From contig NZ_JAESND010000003.1 in NCBI RefSeq assembly GCF_016865585.1, positions 1-64,000 of the forward strand: DNA of 64,000 bases, written 5' to 3'. The position numbers were made by a program, and so were the translations under genes. Positions within the stretch are counted from its first letter, which is position 1. The number at the start of each line of letters is the position of its first letter. Shown in pieces: positions 44,476 through 53,211 of the stretch. Source of the DNA: Jeongeupia naejangsanensis (GTDB taxonomy: Bacteria > Pseudomonadota > Gammaproteobacteria > Burkholderiales > Chitinibacteraceae). The notes under the pieces were generated by a model that worked only from the letters and a program-made list of their open reading frames with translations, searched no databases and had not been told where the DNA came from.

Positions 44476-45384
44476 CTAAGCATTGAGCAGTGCGGCCAGC
44501 TCTTGCCGTTGCGTGTCGTTGAGCTGCGCCAGTGGCACGGTCGCGCGGCCGAGCGCAAGGTAGGCGTCCTGGATTACGGCATTGTCGAGGACGGCCAGAT
44601 GACGGGCGACGGTGCCGGCATCGCCACGGGCAATCGGCCCGGTCAGTGCGGCTGCCGGTCCCAGTTCAAGCGCGTTGGCCAGCGTCTGCCACATCAGCGG
44701 TCCGAGCACTGTCAGCGCCATGCCCGGCGCGATGCCCGCCTGGCCGGCCAGCTGCTGAGCCAGCGCCGTTAGCGCGACCAGATAGTTCGACCCCATGACC
44801 ATGGCCGCGTGATAGGCGGCCTTGCCGCCGGCTGCCAGCGTGAACGGCTTGCCGCCGAAGGCATGCGCGAGTGCCTCCAGCATCGGCAGTGCCGCCGCAT
44901 CGCCGTCGAGTGCACACGGCGTGCCGGCCAGCTGGCCGAGCGCACGGCTTGGGTCGGCGAAACTCAGCGCCGGATGCAGGCTGCCGGTCAGTGCGCCGCT
45001 GGCCAGCAGGGGCGCCAGCACTGCGCTGTCGAGTGCGCCGCTGGCATGGAAGACCAGATCGCCGGGACGGATCAGACCCTGTGCGGCGATTTCGCCGGCC
45101 ACGCTGGCGATTTCGCCGTCGCCGGTCGCGATCAGCCACAGCGCGGCCGGCGGCAGGCCTTCTAGCGCGGTGTGGCTTTTGCCGCTGCCGATGAAGGCCA
45201 CGGCGGCGTCGGCAGTGATGGAAGAGCGGCAGACGACGGCGCCGATGTCGACGGTACCGGCATCGTGCCATGCGCGGGCCAGCGTGCGGCCGAGCCGGCC
45301 ACCGCCGATCAGGTTGAGGCGCGGTTTCGCAGCATCGTCTGGCGATTCGGATACATTGCGGTGAGCTAGAGTGGAAGGCGACAC
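44476..45384 (-). CDS. Rossmann-fold DUF2520 protein (ProC-like)
   Basis: A protein of about 302 residues. The NAD(P)-binding loop is LNLIGGGRLGRTLARAW, and the C-terminal DUF2520 part holds HPALSFAD, GGKAAYHAAMVMGSNYLVAL and a helical end. The family resembles pyrroline-5-carboxylate reductase but lacks a proven substrate. The start is uncertain: GTG 45384 is the nearest in-frame start upstream of the domain and lacks a clear ribosome site. Confidence 0.8.
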   Translation of the reverse strand: MSPSTLAHRNVSESPDDAAKPRLNLIGGGRLGRTLARAWHDAGTVDIGAVVCRSSITADAAVAFIGSGKSHTALEGLPPAALWLIATGDGEIASVAGEIAAQGLIRPGDLVFHASGALDSAVLAPLLASGALTGSLHPALSFADPSRALGQLAGTPCALDGDAAALPMLEALAHAFGGKPFTLAAGGKAAYHAAMVMGSNYLVALTALAQQLAGQAGIAPGMALTVLGPLMWQTLANALELGPAAALTGPIARGDAGTVARHLAVLDNAVIQDAYLALGRATVPLAQLNDTQRQELAALLNA

Positions 45385-45467
45385 GGTGGGGCAGGCAGTT
45401 TCGGAATCGTCCGATAGTGCACCCCGCGTCGTGCAACGACAATGTCCGGACACACTGGAGGCCGAGG

Positions 45468-45896
45468 ATGGGTGCGCCCGAGTCGATCGCTGAGGATTTT
45501 CGCGGTGCCTGCTTGGAGTTTGCCGAACCCGCCACGCGCGATCATGCGGTCGGTCGGTTTCGCCGGCTGGCCGACGTCGGCCACCCGGCTGCGTGCTACA
45601 ACATCGGGGTGCTGCTGCTCGGCGGTCGGCATCTGCCGCGCGACGACGCCAGCGCGGAAAGCTATCTGCGTCGCGCCGCCGCGCAGCAGTATCCGGGCAG
45701 CTTCCGGCCGCTGGGCATGATGGCCTTGCGTGGGCGGACGGTGGCGACGAGGCAGGCCAGCGGCGATGTCCGCCTGTATCTGGCCGGGCAGTGGTTTGCG
45801 CGTGGCTGGCTGGCTGGCGATGCCGAGGCCCATACGCTGATGTTGCGGCATTTCCCCTGCCTGTTCGCCTGCATGGTGCTGTGCCCGTGGCGCTGA
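45468..45896 (+). CDS. Sel1/TPR-like repeat protein
   Basis: A 142-residue helical protein with two Sel1-like repeats (ADVGHPAACYNIGVLLLGG, then SAESYLRRAAAQQYPGSFRPLGMMAL). Such repeats mediate protein contacts. GGAGG lies 6 bp before ATG 45468. No signal peptide. The gene is divergent from the DUF2520 gene. Confidence 0.72.
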   Translation: MGAPESIAEDFRGACLEFAEPATRDHAVGRFRRLADVGHPAACYNIGVLLLGGRHLPRDDASAESYLRRAAAQQYPGSFRPLGMMALRGRTVATRQASGDVRLYLAGQWFARGWLAGDAEAHTLMLRHFPCLFACMVLCPWR

Positions 45897-45930
45897 ATGC
45901 AAAAAGGCCGCTGCCGCGGCCTTTTTGCAT
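45897..45930. terminator. Bidirectional terminator, 15-bp stem
   Basis: ATGCAAAAAGGCCGC (45897-45911) and its exact complement (45916-45930) have a TGCC loop and internal A5/T5. It lies between convergent genes, right after a stop. Confidence 0.93.
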
Positions 45931-45969
45931 GTGACGGGCGTCGAGCCCGTCCGGTCCTGATGGCAGTGC

Positions 45970-46881
45970 TTACTTCTTGGCGATGGCGTGGCCGCCGAAG
46001 GCATTGCGCATCAGCTGCAGCAGCTTCATGCCGTAGTCGTCGTTGCCGCGGCTGGCGAAACGGGCGTACAGCGCGCTGGCGATGACCGGTGCCGGTACGC
46101 CGAGTTCGACCGATTCGAGCACGGTCCAGCGGCCTTCGCCGGAGTCGGTCACGTAAGGCTGCAGGCCGTCGAGCTTGCTGTCTTCCTTCAGCGATGCCGC
46201 GGTCAGGTCGAGCAGCCACGAGCGCACCACCGAGCCGTGACGCCAGGTTTCGGCGATTTCGGCGACGTCGAGGTCGAAGTCCTTCTTGGCTTCGAGCAGC
46301 GCGAAGCCTTCGGCGAAGGCCTGCATCATGCCGTACTCGATGCCGTTGTGGACCATCTTGGTGTAGTGGCCCGAGCCGGCCGGACCGCAGTGGATCCAGC
46401 CCAGATCCGGACCCGGTGCCAGCAGCTTGATGAACGGTTCGACCTGCGCTACGGCATCCTTGTCGCCGCCGAGCATGATCGTGTAACCGTTGGCCAGACC
46501 CCAGACACCACCCGATACGCCGGCGTCGACGAACTTGAAGCCGGCGGCGTTCAGTTCGGTCGCATGGCGCTGGCTGTCCTTGTACATGGCGTTGGCGCCG
46601 TCGACGACCAGGTCACCCGCGGCCAGCAGGCCCTTGAGCCGGGTGAACATCGACTCGCTGATCTCGCCCGACGGCAGCATCATCCAGACGACGCGCGGTG
46701 CCGGCAGTTCGGCGATCAGGGCTTCGACCGAGTCGAAGGTACGGATATTGGTATTTTCGGCCGACAGCTGGGTGCGGGTGTCCGCGCTGACGTCGAAGCC
46801 GAACACGGTAGCGCCGCTGCGGGCGAGACGGCGGGCCATGTTGCCGCCCATTTTGCCGAGGCCGATGAGTCCGATGTTCAT
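45970..46881 (-). CDS. gnd: 6-phosphogluconate dehydrogenase, short decarboxylating form
   Basis: A 303-residue enzyme oxidising 6-phosphogluconate to ribulose 5-phosphate and CO2. The NAD(P) loop is MNIGLIGLGKMGGNMARRL; signatures are VDAGVSGGVWGL and the KMVHNGIEYGMMQAFAEGF catalytic block. The length is that of the short (about 300-residue) type rather than the 470-residue type. Acts in the pentose phosphate pathway. Confidence 0.96.
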   Translation of the reverse strand: MNIGLIGLGKMGGNMARRLARSGATVFGFDVSADTRTQLSAENTNIRTFDSVEALIAELPAPRVVWMMLPSGEISESMFTRLKGLLAAGDLVVDGANAMYKDSQRHATELNAAGFKFVDAGVSGGVWGLANGYTIMLGGDKDAVAQVEPFIKLLAPGPDLGWIHCGPAGSGHYTKMVHNGIEYGMMQAFAEGFALLEAKKDFDLDVAEIAETWRHGSVVRSWLLDLTAASLKEDSKLDGLQPYVTDSGEGRWTVLESVELGVPAPVIASALYARFASRGNDDYGMKLLQLMRNAFGGHAIAKK

Positions 46882-47110
46882 GCAGTTGTCCTTATTCTGT
46901 TACGGGGCGGGACAAGGCATCTGGCGCTTGTCGGGCCCACAGGGGCAGGGGGCACCGCTGGGGTGCCGCATCACGGTTGCGGTCTATGGTGCCGCTCAAA
47001 CGACTAGTTTGACACCGGGGCCGCAGCCGACGCATCGGGAATTATCGCATCGGGGATGGCCCGTAGTGGCAAACAGTTTGCTACGCCGTGGTGCAACACC
47101 GCGTTAAAGC

Positions 47111-47152
47111 TTGATCTGGGTTAAGCCACGCTGGCGTCCGCTGGACTATGTT
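47111..47152 (+). promoter_or_regulatory. FNR-type box and -10 box of the ubiU promoter
   Basis: TTGATCTGGGTTAA (47111-47124) matches the FNR/Anr consensus TTGAT-N4-ATCAA at eight of ten positions. Its centre (47117.5) is 41.5 bp from a start site predicted from the -10 hexamer TATGTT (47147-47152), the class II activator geometry. This fits anaerobic induction of oxygen-independent ubiquinone synthesis. Confidence 0.75.
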
Positions 47153-47177
47153 CTTGCCCCAAATGCAAGGAGAGTCC

Positions 47178-48179
47178 ATGTCCGCCAAGCCGCAGCTCGT
47201 CTGCCCTGCCGGCAGTCTGCCGGCGCTGAAGGCCGCGATCGACCACGGCGCCGATACCGTCTACCTCGGCTTCAAGAACGCTACCAACGCCCGCAATTTC
47301 GCCGGCCTGAATTTCGGCGACACGCAGATCCGCGACGGCGTGGCCTACGCGCACGGTCGTGGCCGGGAGGTGCTGGTCGCGATCAATACCTATGCCCAGG
47401 CCGGGCGGCTGGCCGAATGGCACCGCGCAATCGACCGGGCCGCCGATCTGGGCGTCGATGCGGTGATCCTCGCCGACCTCGGCCTGCTGGCGTACGCCCA
47501 CCGTACCCATCCGCAACTGCGTCTGCACCTGTCGGTGCAGGGCTCGGCGACCAACGCCGACGCGATCAATCTGGCGCACGAGTGCTTCGGCGTGCGGCGT
47601 GCCGTGCTGCCGCGCGTGCTGACGCTGCCGCAGGTCGAGTCGGTGATCGGCAAGACGCCGGTCGAGATCGAGGTGTTCGGTTTCGGCAGCCTGTGCGTGA
47701 TGGCCGAAGGTCGCTGCATCCTCAGCAGCTACGCGACCGGCCAGTCGCCGAACACGCACGGCGTGTGTTCGCCGGCCGGCTTCGTACGCTGGGAGCCGCA
47801 GGGCAAGGCGATGGACGCACGGCTCGCCGGCATCCTGATCGACCGTTATGCCGAAGGCGAGCCCGCCGGTTATCCGACGCTGTGCAAGGGCCGTTTCGAC
47901 GTCGAAGGCGATACCTATTACGCGCTCGAGGAGCCGACCAGCCTGAACACGCTGGCGGTGCTGCCCGAGCTGATGCGCATCGGCGTTGCCGCGATCAAGG
48001 TCGAAGGCCGCCAGCGCAGCCCGGCCTACGTGACCGCCGTGACCAAAACGCTGCGCGCCGCGATCGATGCCGCAGGCGATGCCCGCTACAGCGTCAAGCC
48101 GGCGTGGCTCGACGCGCTCGCGCCGCTGTCCGAAGGCCACCAGCAGACGCTGGGCGCCTACAACCGGCCGTGGCGCTGA
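47178..48179 (+). CDS. ubiU: Oxygen-independent ubiquinone biosynthesis protein UbiU (U32 family)
   Basis: A 333-residue iron-sulfur protein needed, with UbiV, for anaerobic hydroxylation in ubiquinone synthesis. The four ligand cysteines Cys173, Cys180, Cys197 and Cys236 have the same spacing as known UbiU ligands (C169/C176/C193/C232 in E. coli). Other blocks are DTVYLGFKNATNARNF and KVEGRQRSPAY. ATG 47178 has AAGGAGAG upstream; the ATG at 47148 lacks one. First gene of the ubiU-ubiV-ubiT run. Confidence 0.95.
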   Translation: MSAKPQLVCPAGSLPALKAAIDHGADTVYLGFKNATNARNFAGLNFGDTQIRDGVAYAHGRGREVLVAINTYAQAGRLAEWHRAIDRAADLGVDAVILADLGLLAYAHRTHPQLRLHLSVQGSATNADAINLAHECFGVRRAVLPRVLTLPQVESVIGKTPVEIEVFGFGSLCVMAEGRCILSSYATGQSPNTHGVCSPAGFVRWEPQGKAMDARLAGILIDRYAEGEPAGYPTLCKGRFDVEGDTYYALEEPTSLNTLAVLPELMRIGVAAIKVEGRQRSPAYVTAVTKTLRAAIDAAGDARYSVKPAWLDALAPLSEGHQQTLGAYNRPWR

Positions 48180-48193
48180 TGGAGAAACAACGC

Positions 48194-49069
48194 ATGCAAC
48201 TGACACTCGGACCGCTGCTTTACTACTGGCCGCGCCAGACCGTGCTCGATTTCTATGCCGAAGCCGCGGGCTGGCCGGTCGATACCGTCTACCTCGGCGA
48301 AGTCGTCTGCGCCCGGCGGCACGAACTCAAGCTGGCCGACTGGCTGGCGCTGGCCGCCGATCTGTCCGGCGCCGGAAAAGCGGTCGTGCTCAGCTCGCAG
48401 GCACTGCTCGAATCGTCAGGTGACCTGATCGGGCTGAAGAAGCTGATCGAGTCGGGGTTTGCCATCGAAGCCAACGACCTCGGCGCGGTGAAGCTCGCCC
48501 GCGATGCCGGCCGGCCCTTCGTCGCCGGCCCGCACCTGAACATCTACAACGGCCCGACGCTCGACTGGTTTGCCGAAGCTGGCGCCAGCCGCTGGTTGCC
48601 TCCGCTCGAAGCCAGCCGCGACACCGTCGCCGCCATCGTCGCCGAGAAGACCGCTGTGGTCGAAACCGAGGTGTTTGCCCACGGCCGTTTGCCGCTGGCC
48701 TTTTCGGCGCGCTGTTTCACCGCCCGGCACTACGACCTGAACAAGGACGCGTGTGAGTTCAAGTGCATCGACCATCCGGATGGGCTGACGATGAGTACGC
48801 GCGAGGGGCAGGATTTCCTGTGCATCAACGGTATCCAGACGATGTCGGCGGCCTGTCACGCGCTGTGGCACGACCTGGGCGACCTCGCCGGAATCGACGC
48901 GCTGCGCATCAGTCCGCAGCAGCACCACACCGGTGAAATCGTCGCCGCCTATGCGGCGAAACTGGCCGGCAGGCCGGCGACGGCCGACGCGGCACGCTGG
49001 AACCCCGAAGGCTGGGTCGACGGCTACTGGCGCGGCGAGGCCGGCATTCATCCGATACAGGAGCATTGA
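48194..49069 (+). CDS. ubiV: Oxygen-independent ubiquinone biosynthesis protein UbiV (U32 family)
   Basis: A 291-residue partner of UbiU. From ATG 48194 the cysteines fall at 39, 174, 187 and 191, reproducing the UbiV ligand pattern and so supporting this start. GGAG lies 9 bp upstream; an ATG at 48179 would add five residues. Blocks include YWPRQTVLDFY, DTVYLGEVVCARRHE and ACEFKCIDHPDGL. It forms a complex with UbiU and binds a 4Fe-4S cluster. Confidence 0.94.
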   Translation: MQLTLGPLLYYWPRQTVLDFYAEAAGWPVDTVYLGEVVCARRHELKLADWLALAADLSGAGKAVVLSSQALLESSGDLIGLKKLIESGFAIEANDLGAVKLARDAGRPFVAGPHLNIYNGPTLDWFAEAGASRWLPPLEASRDTVAAIVAEKTAVVETEVFAHGRLPLAFSARCFTARHYDLNKDACEFKCIDHPDGLTMSTREGQDFLCINGIQTMSAACHALWHDLGDLAGIDALRISPQQHHTGEIVAAYAAKLAGRPATADAARWNPEGWVDGYWRGEAGIHPIQEH

Positions 49070-49071
49070 CC

Positions 49072-49494
49072 ATGACACTGACCGGCATGCTGTTTCCGCT
49101 GCTGCGCCATTTGCCCGAGGCCCCGCCGAGCCGGACGCTGGCCTTCGCGCTCAATCTTGTCCGGCGCCGGCTCTGGCCCGACGAGGATTTCGGCTGGCTG
49201 GCCGACAAGCGCATCCGTTTCGAAGTCGCCGATATGGGCCGTGGCGTGACGATCGGTTTTTCGGGTATCCGCTTTCGCGGCGAGGCGCCGCCGGCCGACG
49301 TGACCTTTACCGCATCGTTTGCCGACTATTGGGCGATCGCCCGGCGCAACGCCGATCCGGATACGCTGTTCTTCCAGCGCCGGCTGACGATCTCCGGTGA
49401 TACCGAGCTGGGCCTGCAGCTGAAAAACCTGCTCGACGCAACCGACTGGGAACCCTTGCTCGCGTTGCTGCCGTTTCATCCGCGCACGACCTGA
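49072..49494 (+). CDS. ubiT: UbiT, SCP2-domain accessory of anaerobic ubiquinone synthesis
   Basis: A 140-residue SCP2-type lipid-binding protein (KRIRFEVADMGRGVTIGF, FTASFADYWAIARRNADPDT, FFQRRLTISGDTELGLQLKN). In known systems UbiT carries the hydrophobic intermediates in the O2-independent pathway. ATG 49072 lies 2 bp after the ubiV stop. The order U-V-T completes the three-gene set. Confidence 0.9.
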   Translation: MTLTGMLFPLLRHLPEAPPSRTLAFALNLVRRRLWPDEDFGWLADKRIRFEVADMGRGVTIGFSGIRFRGEAPPADVTFTASFADYWAIARRNADPDTLFFQRRLTISGDTELGLQLKNLLDATDWEPLLALLPFHPRTT

Positions 49495-49593
49495 GTCACA
49501 AAGGGGGCTGCCGGTTGTCGTGCAAAACCGCGGAATGTACTGGAAATTTCTCGGCTACATGGCTGATTTTTATGGATTTTTTATAAGCCGTTC

Positions 49594-49613
49594 ATGTTGC
49601 ATGACGGCAACAT
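49594..49613. promoter_or_regulatory. Perfect 7-bp dyad upstream of the porin gene
   Basis: ATGTTGC (49594-49600) and GCAACAT (49607-49613) flank ATGACG, in the AT-rich leader about 85-105 bp before the porin start. It may be an operator or an mRNA hairpin; not identified. Confidence 0.4.
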
Positions 49614-49698
49614 AACAAAAACCGTTACTTGGGGGTGGGACGGACGCTGACCGAAAATGACATTCAATTACCGTGTTGTCATAAACAGGAAAGCTGCC

Positions 49699-50808
49699 AT
49701 GAAACTCAAACCCTCCGTTCTCCTCGTCGCTGCCGCGCTGTCGGCGCCACTGGCGCAAGCCGAAGTCACCATCGGCGGGTCGATCGAGGCCGACATCCTC
49801 TACCACGACAGCAATGCCGAGGGTTACAAGGGCGAGTTCGAACTCGACGTCGAGCCGCGCCTCTTCTTCACCGGCGCCGACAAGCTCGACAACGGCTCCG
49901 AGGTGATCTGGAAAATCTGGACCGGCGCCGAGAACTACCGCAGCGAAGCCGACAAGGGCAATTCGGTCAACTCGATGGGCTCGGGCCGGACCTGGGGCAA
50001 CCGGGAAGCGTGGGGCGGCTGGCGTGGCGACTGGGGTCAGCTGCAGTTCGGCAAATCGTTCTCGCCGATCTACAACCGCCTCGACGGCACGTATGCGCTC
50101 GACGGTTCGGGCCAGTACATCGACGATCCGGGCCTGATCTACTACAACCCGACCAACTCGATCACCTACTACTCGCCGAGCCTGGCCGGTTTCAGCATCG
50201 CCGGCCAGTACAGCTTCCGTGATCAGCTCAACGAGCGCGAAGGGCAGTCGCAGTCGTATACCTACGAAGTGCTGCTGGGGTACGAAGCGCAGGCCTTCCG
50301 CGTCGACGCGGGTTACGAAGAGTCGCGACCGGAAACCAGCGGTGTCAGCGGCAGCCAGGTGGCCAACACCGACGGCAAGAAGGACAAGTTCGCCTTTGGC
50401 GCCGGCCGGGTGAAGTTCGGCGACTTCGATCTGGCCGCCGGCTACCGCTGGTGGAAACAGGAAGCGCAGGGCGAGGGTGTCGTGACCGTCGTCGAGGGCG
50501 GCGCCGAGCAGAGCAATGCCTTCCTGCAGGCGCTGTACACCTTCGGCAACAACCGTCTGGGCTTTACCTACAGCTACTTCTGGGATGCCAAGGACGTGAA
50601 CGGCGACAAGATCGACGACAGCGCCAGCAACGCGTTCGCACTGCGCTGGACCTACGCCCTGTCGAAGAAGACCAGCGGCTACGCCGACCTCCACTACACG
50701 ATGAACGACAAGCATGGTGCCGTCGGCGCCGACGGTCCGGGCAACCCGTCGTACACCAACGACGCCGACACCTACCGCGTGCTGTTCGGGACCTACACCG
50801 ATTTCTGA
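49699..50808 (+). CDS. General outer-membrane porin (Gram-negative type)
   Basis: A 369-residue protein with signal peptide MKLKPSVLLVAAALSAPLAQA. Then typical trimeric porin features: IGGSIEADILYHD, ALDGSGQYIDDPG, the NSITYYSPSLAGFSIAGQYS strand pair and a terminal Phe (TYTDF), needed for outer-membrane insertion. Alternating strands run throughout. ATG 49699 is chosen for the signal peptide; an upstream ATG at 49657 is out of register with it functionally. Confidence 0.93.
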   Translation: MKLKPSVLLVAAALSAPLAQAEVTIGGSIEADILYHDSNAEGYKGEFELDVEPRLFFTGADKLDNGSEVIWKIWTGAENYRSEADKGNSVNSMGSGRTWGNREAWGGWRGDWGQLQFGKSFSPIYNRLDGTYALDGSGQYIDDPGLIYYNPTNSITYYSPSLAGFSIAGQYSFRDQLNEREGQSQSYTYEVLLGYEAQAFRVDAGYEESRPETSGVSGSQVANTDGKKDKFAFGAGRVKFGDFDLAAGYRWWKQEAQGEGVVTVVEGGAEQSNAFLQALYTFGNNRLGFTYSYFWDAKDVNGDKIDDSASNAFALRWTYALSKKTSGYADLHYTMNDKHGAVGADGPGNPSYTNDADTYRVLFGTYTDF

Positions 50809-50833
50809 CCGGTTCCGCGGGCCGCAGGCATGA

Positions 50834-50861
50834 AAAAAGGGCGACTCCGGTCGCCCTTTTT
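50834..50861. terminator. Bidirectional terminator between porin and dsbA
   Basis: GGGCGAC (50839-50845) pairs with GTCGCCC (50850-50856) around TCCG, flanked by A5 and T5. Confidence 0.92.
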
Positions 50862-50879
50862 ACTGGTGCCCGTACCGGC

Positions 50880-51524
50880 TTACTTCTTGGCCTTGGCGCC
50901 CGCTTTGTCTTTCGCCAGCAGTTCGTCGATCACCTTGGTGATCGTGCCGTCTTCACGGCCGATCATCCCCGGGCTGGTCACGTACTTGCCGTTGACGATG
51001 AAGGTCGGCACACCGTCGATCTTGTAGCGGTTGGTCAGCTCGGACAGTTTGCCCAGGGCAGCGTTGGTCGAGAAGCCGGTGTAGATGGCCTTGAACTTGG
51101 CGACGTCGATGCCCTGTTTCTGGATCCACGGATACAGATCGCCTTCGCGGCGCAGCTCGATGCCGTCACGCTGAACGGCGTCGAACACGGCCTGCTGGTA
51201 CTTGGCTTCCAGACCCATCTGCTGCAGCGTCGCGAACAGCTTGGCGTGACCTTCCATGTCGTTGCGGCCCGGCCACATCACGTGCACGCGGCGGAAATTG
51301 ACGTCCTTGGGCAGCTTGGCGGCCCAGCTCTCGACGTACGGTTCGACCTTGTAGCAGTGCGGGCAGCCGTACCAGAAGAACTCGATGACCTCGGCCTTGC
51401 CGGCCTGCGCCACCGGCTGCGGCGTTGCAAGGCGTTTGTAGTCGGTGCCTTCGCGCACATCGGCGTGCGCCGCGGTGGCGGCGACGAGGGCGAAGGTCAG
51501 GCCCGTCATCCAGCGTTTGATCAT
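50880..51524 (-). CDS. dsbA: Thiol:disulfide interchange protein DsbA
   Basis: A 214-residue periplasmic oxidoreductase. Signal peptide to about residue 21 (HADV), active site CPHC (Cys54/Cys57) in FFWYGCPHCYKV and the cis-Pro loop GVPTF. It forms disulfides in exported proteins, for example the cysteine-rich secreted proteins of this window. Downstream of a SPOR-domain gene, same strand, 48-bp gap. Confidence 0.96.
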   Translation of the reverse strand: MIKRWMTGLTFALVAATAAHADVREGTDYKRLATPQPVAQAGKAEVIEFFWYGCPHCYKVEPYVESWAAKLPKDVNFRRVHVMWPGRNDMEGHAKLFATLQQMGLEAKYQQAVFDAVQRDGIELRREGDLYPWIQKQGIDVAKFKAIYTGFSTNAALGKLSELTNRYKIDGVPTFIVNGKYVTSPGMIGREDGTITKVIDELLAKDKAGAKAKK

Positions 51525-51572
51525 TGTTGTTCTCTCCTGATTGGGTGGTGGGTCTGAGTCGCGTCGCGGCGC

Positions 51573-52247
51573 TCAGTTCCCTTTGACGACGGTGCTGTCG
51601 ATCCCGCTGCCCTTGAGCTGGGCGCGCGCCTTGTCGAGGTCGGCGAGATTGGTGAACGGGCCGATACGAACACGATGCCACAAGCCCTTGTCGGCCGAAC
51701 TGCTCGACTGGATCGTCGCCTCGACGCCGACCAGCGCCAGCTTGGCCTTGAGGTTGTCGGCTTCCTGCTCGTTCTGGAACGCGCCGACCTGCAGATAGGC
51801 GCCCTTCGGGGCTTCGACCTTGGCGGGCGGGGTGGTTTCGGGCTTCTTGACCGGGGGTGTCGGCTTGGTGTCTTCGGCCGCCTGCTTGTTGTCGTTCTTG
51901 TTCAGTTCCGGCAGGACCTTGTAGAAATCGAAGCGCTCGGCGCCGCTGGCCTCGGCCGGTGCGCTGGCGGGCTTGGCGGTTTCCGGCAGCGCCGGCGCGC
52001 TCGAGCTGTTGCCGCCCGGGTGCAGCACTTCGGGCTGCTTGGCGGTCGGCTGCGGGGCCGAACCGATCGCGTCCGGCGGCGTGACGTCCTTCTTGGTGAA
52101 CGGGCTGTCGCTGCGATTGAGGAACAGCGCAACGCCGACGGCAACGGCAACGCCGCCGAGCAGGCCGACGACCAGACCGGTGACCAGTGATCCACCGCCG
52201 CCGCTCCGGCTACTGCTTGCCCGCGATTTCTTCATGTCTCTTGCCAT
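51573..52247 (-). CDS. SPOR-domain cell-division protein (FtsN-like)
   Basis: A 224-residue protein: a short basic cytoplasmic start (MARDMKKSRASS), one membrane helix (VTGLVVGLLGGVAVAVGVAL), a Pro/Ala-rich linker and a C-terminal SPOR domain (GAYLQVGAFQNEQEADNLKA ... WHRVRIGPFTNLADLD). SPOR domains bind denuded peptidoglycan at the septum. Resembles FtsN/DamX-type divisome proteins. ATG 52247 is the natural membrane-protein start. Confidence 0.9.
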   Translation of the reverse strand: MARDMKKSRASSSRSGGGGSLVTGLVVGLLGGVAVAVGVALFLNRSDSPFTKKDVTPPDAIGSAPQPTAKQPEVLHPGGNSSSAPALPETAKPASAPAEASGAERFDFYKVLPELNKNDNKQAAEDTKPTPPVKKPETTPPAKVEAPKGAYLQVGAFQNEQEADNLKAKLALVGVEATIQSSSSADKGLWHRVRIGPFTNLADLDKARAQLKGSGIDSTVVKGN

Positions 52248-52462
52248 CTTGGCGTTTTCTCCAGTGCGGGTGGGCTGTGCCACCCTGCCCCATATTATCG
52301 GGCAAAGTCGAGCCGGACGATTATACGGGCCATCCCCGGTGTTGCACCGGACGCTGCGCCGCAAATAGTGAATTCTGCCGGCCGTCAACGAGAACGCGTC
52401 TCGATCGTTTCCTTGGGCGTACACTTGCAATTGTTATTTCGCTCACCCAAGGGGAACTTTTG

Positions 52463-52993
52463 ATGAAACGTCTGATCGTTGCCGCTGCTCTGGCACTGCC
52501 GCTGTCCGCATTTGCCGCCGAGTACCCGATCGGCAAGCCGGCCATCAAGGCCGGTATGGAAATCGGTGCCGTTTACCTGCAGCCGGTGAAGATGGACCCG
52601 CCGGGAATGATGCTCGACGCGGCCAAGTCCGACGTCCACCTCGAGGCCGACATCCATGCGGTCAAGGACAACCCGAACGGCTTCGCCGAAGGCGAGTGGA
52701 TGCCCTACCTGCTGGTCAAGTACGAGATCCAGAAGGTCGGCAGCAAGAACGTGATCAAGGGCGATTTCATGCCGATGGTTGCCAGCGACGGTCCGCACTA
52801 CGGCGACAACGTCAAGCTCGAAGGCCCGGGCAAGTACAAGCTGAAGTACACGATCCTGCCGCCGTCGCAGAACCCGATGGCGCACTTCGGTCGCCACGTC
52901 GACAAGGAAACCGGTGTCGGCCCGTGGTTCAAGCCGTTCGAGCTGAACTACGAGTTCTCCTATGCCGGTACCGGCAAGAAGGGCGGCTACTAA
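52463..52993 (+). CDS. ftrA: FtrA, periplasmic ferrous-iron-binding P19-type protein
   Basis: A 176-residue secreted protein (signal MKRLIVAAALALPLSAFA). It matches the P19/Tpd/FtrA family: AIKAGMEIGAVYLQPVKMDP, KSDVHLEADIHAVKDNPN, EGEWMPYLLVKYEIQ and HVDKETGVGPWFKPFEL. P19-type proteins bind iron and copper in the periplasm. GGGGA lies upstream of ATG 52463. First of the ftrABCD set known from Bordetella. Confidence 0.93.
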   Translation: MKRLIVAAALALPLSAFAAEYPIGKPAIKAGMEIGAVYLQPVKMDPPGMMLDAAKSDVHLEADIHAVKDNPNGFAEGEWMPYLLVKYEIQKVGSKNVIKGDFMPMVASDGPHYGDNVKLEGPGKYKLKYTILPPSQNPMAHFGRHVDKETGVGPWFKPFELNYEFSYAGTGKKGGY

Positions 52994-53006
52994 GCCCGCC
53001 GTGCAA

Positions 53007-53089
53007 GGCGGCCGCACCTGCGCAGCGCGCGTTCATCCGGTGTCTGTACTACGGGTGAGCGCGATCTGCCTTGGCGCGTCTGCCTGCTG
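53007..53089 (+). repeat. Deleted third copy of the 124-bp repeat
   Basis: Bases 53007-53042 align gaplessly with 57299-57334, and 53043-53089 with 57371-57417. The missing 36 bp of the full copy lie exactly between two CCGGTG hexamers. Identity is lower than between the other two copies. It sits between ftrA and ftrB. Confidence 0.75.
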
Positions 53090-53211
53090 ATGCAGGTCCG
53101 GCTTGAGAGCCGTTTTGCGCCCGCCGGACGCGGAACGATTCGTCACCGAGCGGGCGGGCGGATCGCCGTAAGATGCGGAGCGATATCCGACAGGTTTGAA
53201 TGGAAAAGACT

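Noticed and set aside
47111-49069. A 652-codon plus frame covering ubiU and ubiV.
   Set aside because: Only the part from 48194 is UbiV. The upstream part is out of frame with UbiU, whose cysteine pattern is convincing.
52400-52462. Possible Fur box before ftrA (TGCAATTGTTATTTC).
   Set aside because: It matches too few positions of the 19-bp Fur consensus to be called, although an iron-uptake operon would be expected to have one.
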